Shown: positions 62,569 to 64,000 of the stretch, in pieces
Layout of the letters: each line of letters begins with the position of its first letter
Position numbering within the stretch: the stretch's first letter is position 1
Assembly (NCBI GenBank): GCA_039964455.1
Contig: JBDVXK010000010.1
Location: 124,001-188,000 of the forward strand
Direction of reading: 5' to 3'
DNA: 64,000 nt
Source: CALJFL01 sp039964455
GTDB taxonomy: Bacteria > Pseudomonadota > Gammaproteobacteria > Pseudomonadales > Halieaceae
Made by a program: the position numbers and the translations under genes
Notes under the pieces: model-generated
What the model was told of the DNA's origin: nothing
What the model saw: the letters and a program-made list of their open reading frames with translations, nothing else
Databases searched by the model: none

Positions 62569-64000
62569 CAGCTGGCCTCAGCCGGGAAGAGCTTGCCGCT
62601 CCCTCCTAGTCCGCGTAGCTCGTCGATGATTTCGCGTTGCGACATCATGCTCTGATCTATGATTTCGCGCGCCTGCGCAACGTAATAGCTCATCTGGTCA
62701 TCACTGCGGGAAGTGGATTTGTCCATGGTCTCTTCGATACGGGACAGATTCTCAATCAGACTTTGGTTGGAGGCATTAAAGAGCTCGATGGCGAGGCCAA
62801 AGGAATCGCCCAGGCTTGCCATATCAACGGCGCCAGCTGCCACCGTGGCGGTGAGCTCGGTCATTTTAGTGGTCTCCACAGACAAGTGGTCCGTGAATTG
62901 ACGGCTGACATCCTGCAGCATTGTGCTGGACGAATTTACCAGCACATCGATGGCCTCACGTTGGCCCGCGGAGGCCTGTTGCAGGGAATCCGATACCTGT
63001 GTCAGGTCCTGCATAATCCGTTGCCTGTCCTCGAGTAAATCGTTGTCACGCTGCATACTGTTGGATAACTCTTCACGCAGGCTACCGATTACTTCAGCCG
63101 CAGCGCGCGGTGTCTCCGATGCTGTTTCAATGAGTCGCGTCATGGGCTGCTCCAACTCTGTTCCCAGCGCTTTGATATGCTCAGCTGCGGTTGCCTCCAG
63201 TTGCTCGAGTCTGGCCTGTGCCGCTTGCCCGCGCTGTTCTTCCTCTGCCCGCAGCGCGATAAGCTGCTCCCCGAGGGTGTTAGTCAGGTTTTGCAATTGC
63301 GTTTCCTGCTGACCCAGCCAGGCGCTTTCGTTGGCGGCACGCGCTTCAACAAGGCTTTCACTTACGCTTAGTAGCTTGGTGATTTCTTCAACCAGGCCAG
63401 TGGAAGATGCGTGAGCATTTTCTGACAGCTCCCGCGCTGAGTCTGCCAGCTGCTTGTGGACAGACTCCTGCAGAGACAGGGTCTTCTCGCCGGCCATTTG
63501 CCATTGGGCGGTCAGGGTAGTGGACAGCTCCTGTAATGCCGCGGTAGACGAGGCAAAGGACGCCTCCTGAGCTTCGCCCTGTCGCTCCAGCCATTGACCC
63601 GAGGCCGCTTCAAAAGTTTCCAACATGTCTGAGCTGGTCTGTTCATACCTGGACGAAAACCCGCTGAGAGAAGACGCTAGGGATGAGGAAATTTCGGAGG
63701 CGTTTTCTTTTAACACGTTGGTAATGGTATCCAGCTGGGCCCTGGTGGTGTTGTTCATTAGTGTGTGGGTTTCTTTTGTGTCACTGCTTACCTGCGCCAT
63801 AGTCTCGGTGATAACAGGCTTGATGCTCTCGCCCGCGAGGCGGCCACTTTCGCCGAGACTCTCTCGTAAAGAGTCGCCTACCGACTCGGCCAGGCTCTGA
63901 TAATGCTGTTGGGCGGTCTCGTGAAACTGGCTTTGATTGTTAAGGAGCTGCGCGCTGAGCGTATTGCCCATACGCTCCAGCTCATCCGCCATTTGACCAA
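62568..64000 (-). CDS. DUF802-type coiled-coil protein (5' part beyond window)
   Basis: A large helical protein running off the right edge; at least 477 residues are seen. The sequence is a long coiled coil rich in Gln, Glu, Ala and Ser (TLTAQWQMAGEKTLSLQESV, RAEEEQRGQAAQARLEQLEA) with MCP-like heptads. It fits the DUF802 family, usually 700 residues or more with N-terminal membrane helices. The frame continues upstream of Met 63992 (GQ before it), so the true start is outside. It is first of the coupled three-gene module. Confidence 0.85.
   Translation of the reverse strand, partial: GQMADELERMGNTLSAQLLNNQSQFHETAQQHYQSLAESVGDSLRESLGESGRLAGESIKPVITETMAQVSSDTKETHTLMNNTTRAQLDTITNVLKENASEISSSLASSLSGFSSRYEQTSSDMLETFEAASGQWLERQGEAQEASFASSTAALQELSTTLTAQWQMAGEKTLSLQESVHKQLADSARELSENAHASSTGLVEEITKLLSVSESLVEARAANESAWLGQQETQLQNLTNTLGEQLIALRAEEEQRGQAAQARLEQLEATAAEHIKALGTELEQPMTRLIETASETPRAAAEVIGSLREELSNSMQRDNDLLEDRQRIMQDLTQVSDSLQQASAGQREAIDVLVNSSSTMLQDVSRQFTDHLSVETTKMTELTATVAAGAVDMASLGDSFGLAIELFNASNQSLIENLSRIEETMDKSTSRSDDQMSYYVAQAREIIDQSMMSQREIIDELRGLGGSGKLFPAEAS

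Noticed and set aside
61293..64000. Zorya defence system
   Set aside because: Only the MotB/OmpA-like part resembles ZorB; no ZorA-type channel, no ZorC/D helicase or ZorE nuclease in view, and DUF802/DUF2894 point to a different cluster.
1..64000. tRNA, rRNA, CRISPR arrays, insertion sequences, attachment sites
   Set aside because: Looked for by eye; no cloverleaf with a T-loop, no regular repeat-spacer series, and no transposase or integrase product was seen.

Overview
The window looks like chromosome from an aerobic, heterotrophic, probably marine gammaproteobacterium. Halieaceae/OM60-like or another cellvibrionad would fit, but this is inferred from gene content only. The support is a clearly gammaproteobacterial housekeeping set (endonuclease VIII, Cho, HtpX, RhlE, CsrA, DUF2058, DUF4197) mixed with lipid, steroid-like and xenobiotic catabolism genes: P450, paired acyl-CoA dehydrogenases, sterol-desaturase-like hydroxylase, sulfatases, wax-ester synthase, SDRs, GMC oxidoreductase, TonB receptor. 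I see no rRNA, tRNA, CRISPR, integrase or transposase. Most genes are dense and of even composition.

Layout. 1-8.5 kb: partial SDR, YHYH lipoprotein, methyltransferase with a disturbed 5' end, helix-hairpin-helix protein, P450, small membrane protein, EthD protein, fatty-acid-hydroxylase family protein, secreted sulfatase. 8.6-10.9 kb: two tandem acyl-CoA dehydrogenases, probably one heteromeric enzyme. 11-17 kb: RhlE helicase behind a structured leader, YkgJ-type Cys protein, DoxX-like protein, CvfB, then two overlapping genes for a PRMT-type arginine methyltransferase and a divergent methyltransferase. 16.4-23.3 kb: histidine phosphatase, HtpX, an exported MDR-type oxidoreductase, a TonB receptor, and a lipoprotein fused to a cyclophilin. 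23.3-28.2 kb: acyl-CoA ligase, alpha/beta hydrolase, AraC regulator, divergent desaturase, solitary csrA. 28.5-35.1 kb: DUF4197, M20 peptidase, lipoprotein, DUF2058, SpoIIAA-like protein, wax-ester synthase/DGAT, DksA-type zinc protein, DUF3237.

35.2-40 kb: a minus-strand DNA-repair operon (nei, cho, photolyase family), divergent from an RNase-J-type nuclease. 40.3-44.4 kb: two convergent, homologous membrane-anchored winged-helix/TPR regulators. 44.6-49.1 kb: GMC oxidoreductase, Tat-exported small subunit, cupin, and two SDRs. 49.1-54.3 kb: HlyD-type adaptor with a membrane partner, a decayed VOC gene, beta-barrel and propeller-like proteins, an AT-rich sulfotransferase. 54.4-61.3 kb: reductive-dehalogenase-like Fe-S protein, monooxygenase, HCCA-isomerase-like protein, DUF4239-like protein, nitroreductase abutting a beheaded sulfatase, and a secreted MBL alkylsulfatase-like protein divergent from a LysR regulator. 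61.3-64 kb: a translationally coupled DUF802 / MotB-OmpA-like / DUF2894 module that runs off the right edge.

Most unusual: the PRMT pair at 14.3-16.4 kb, the envelope module at 61.3-64 kb, and gene remnants at 50.9 and 58.4 kb. All family names are from reading the sequence; no database search was run.
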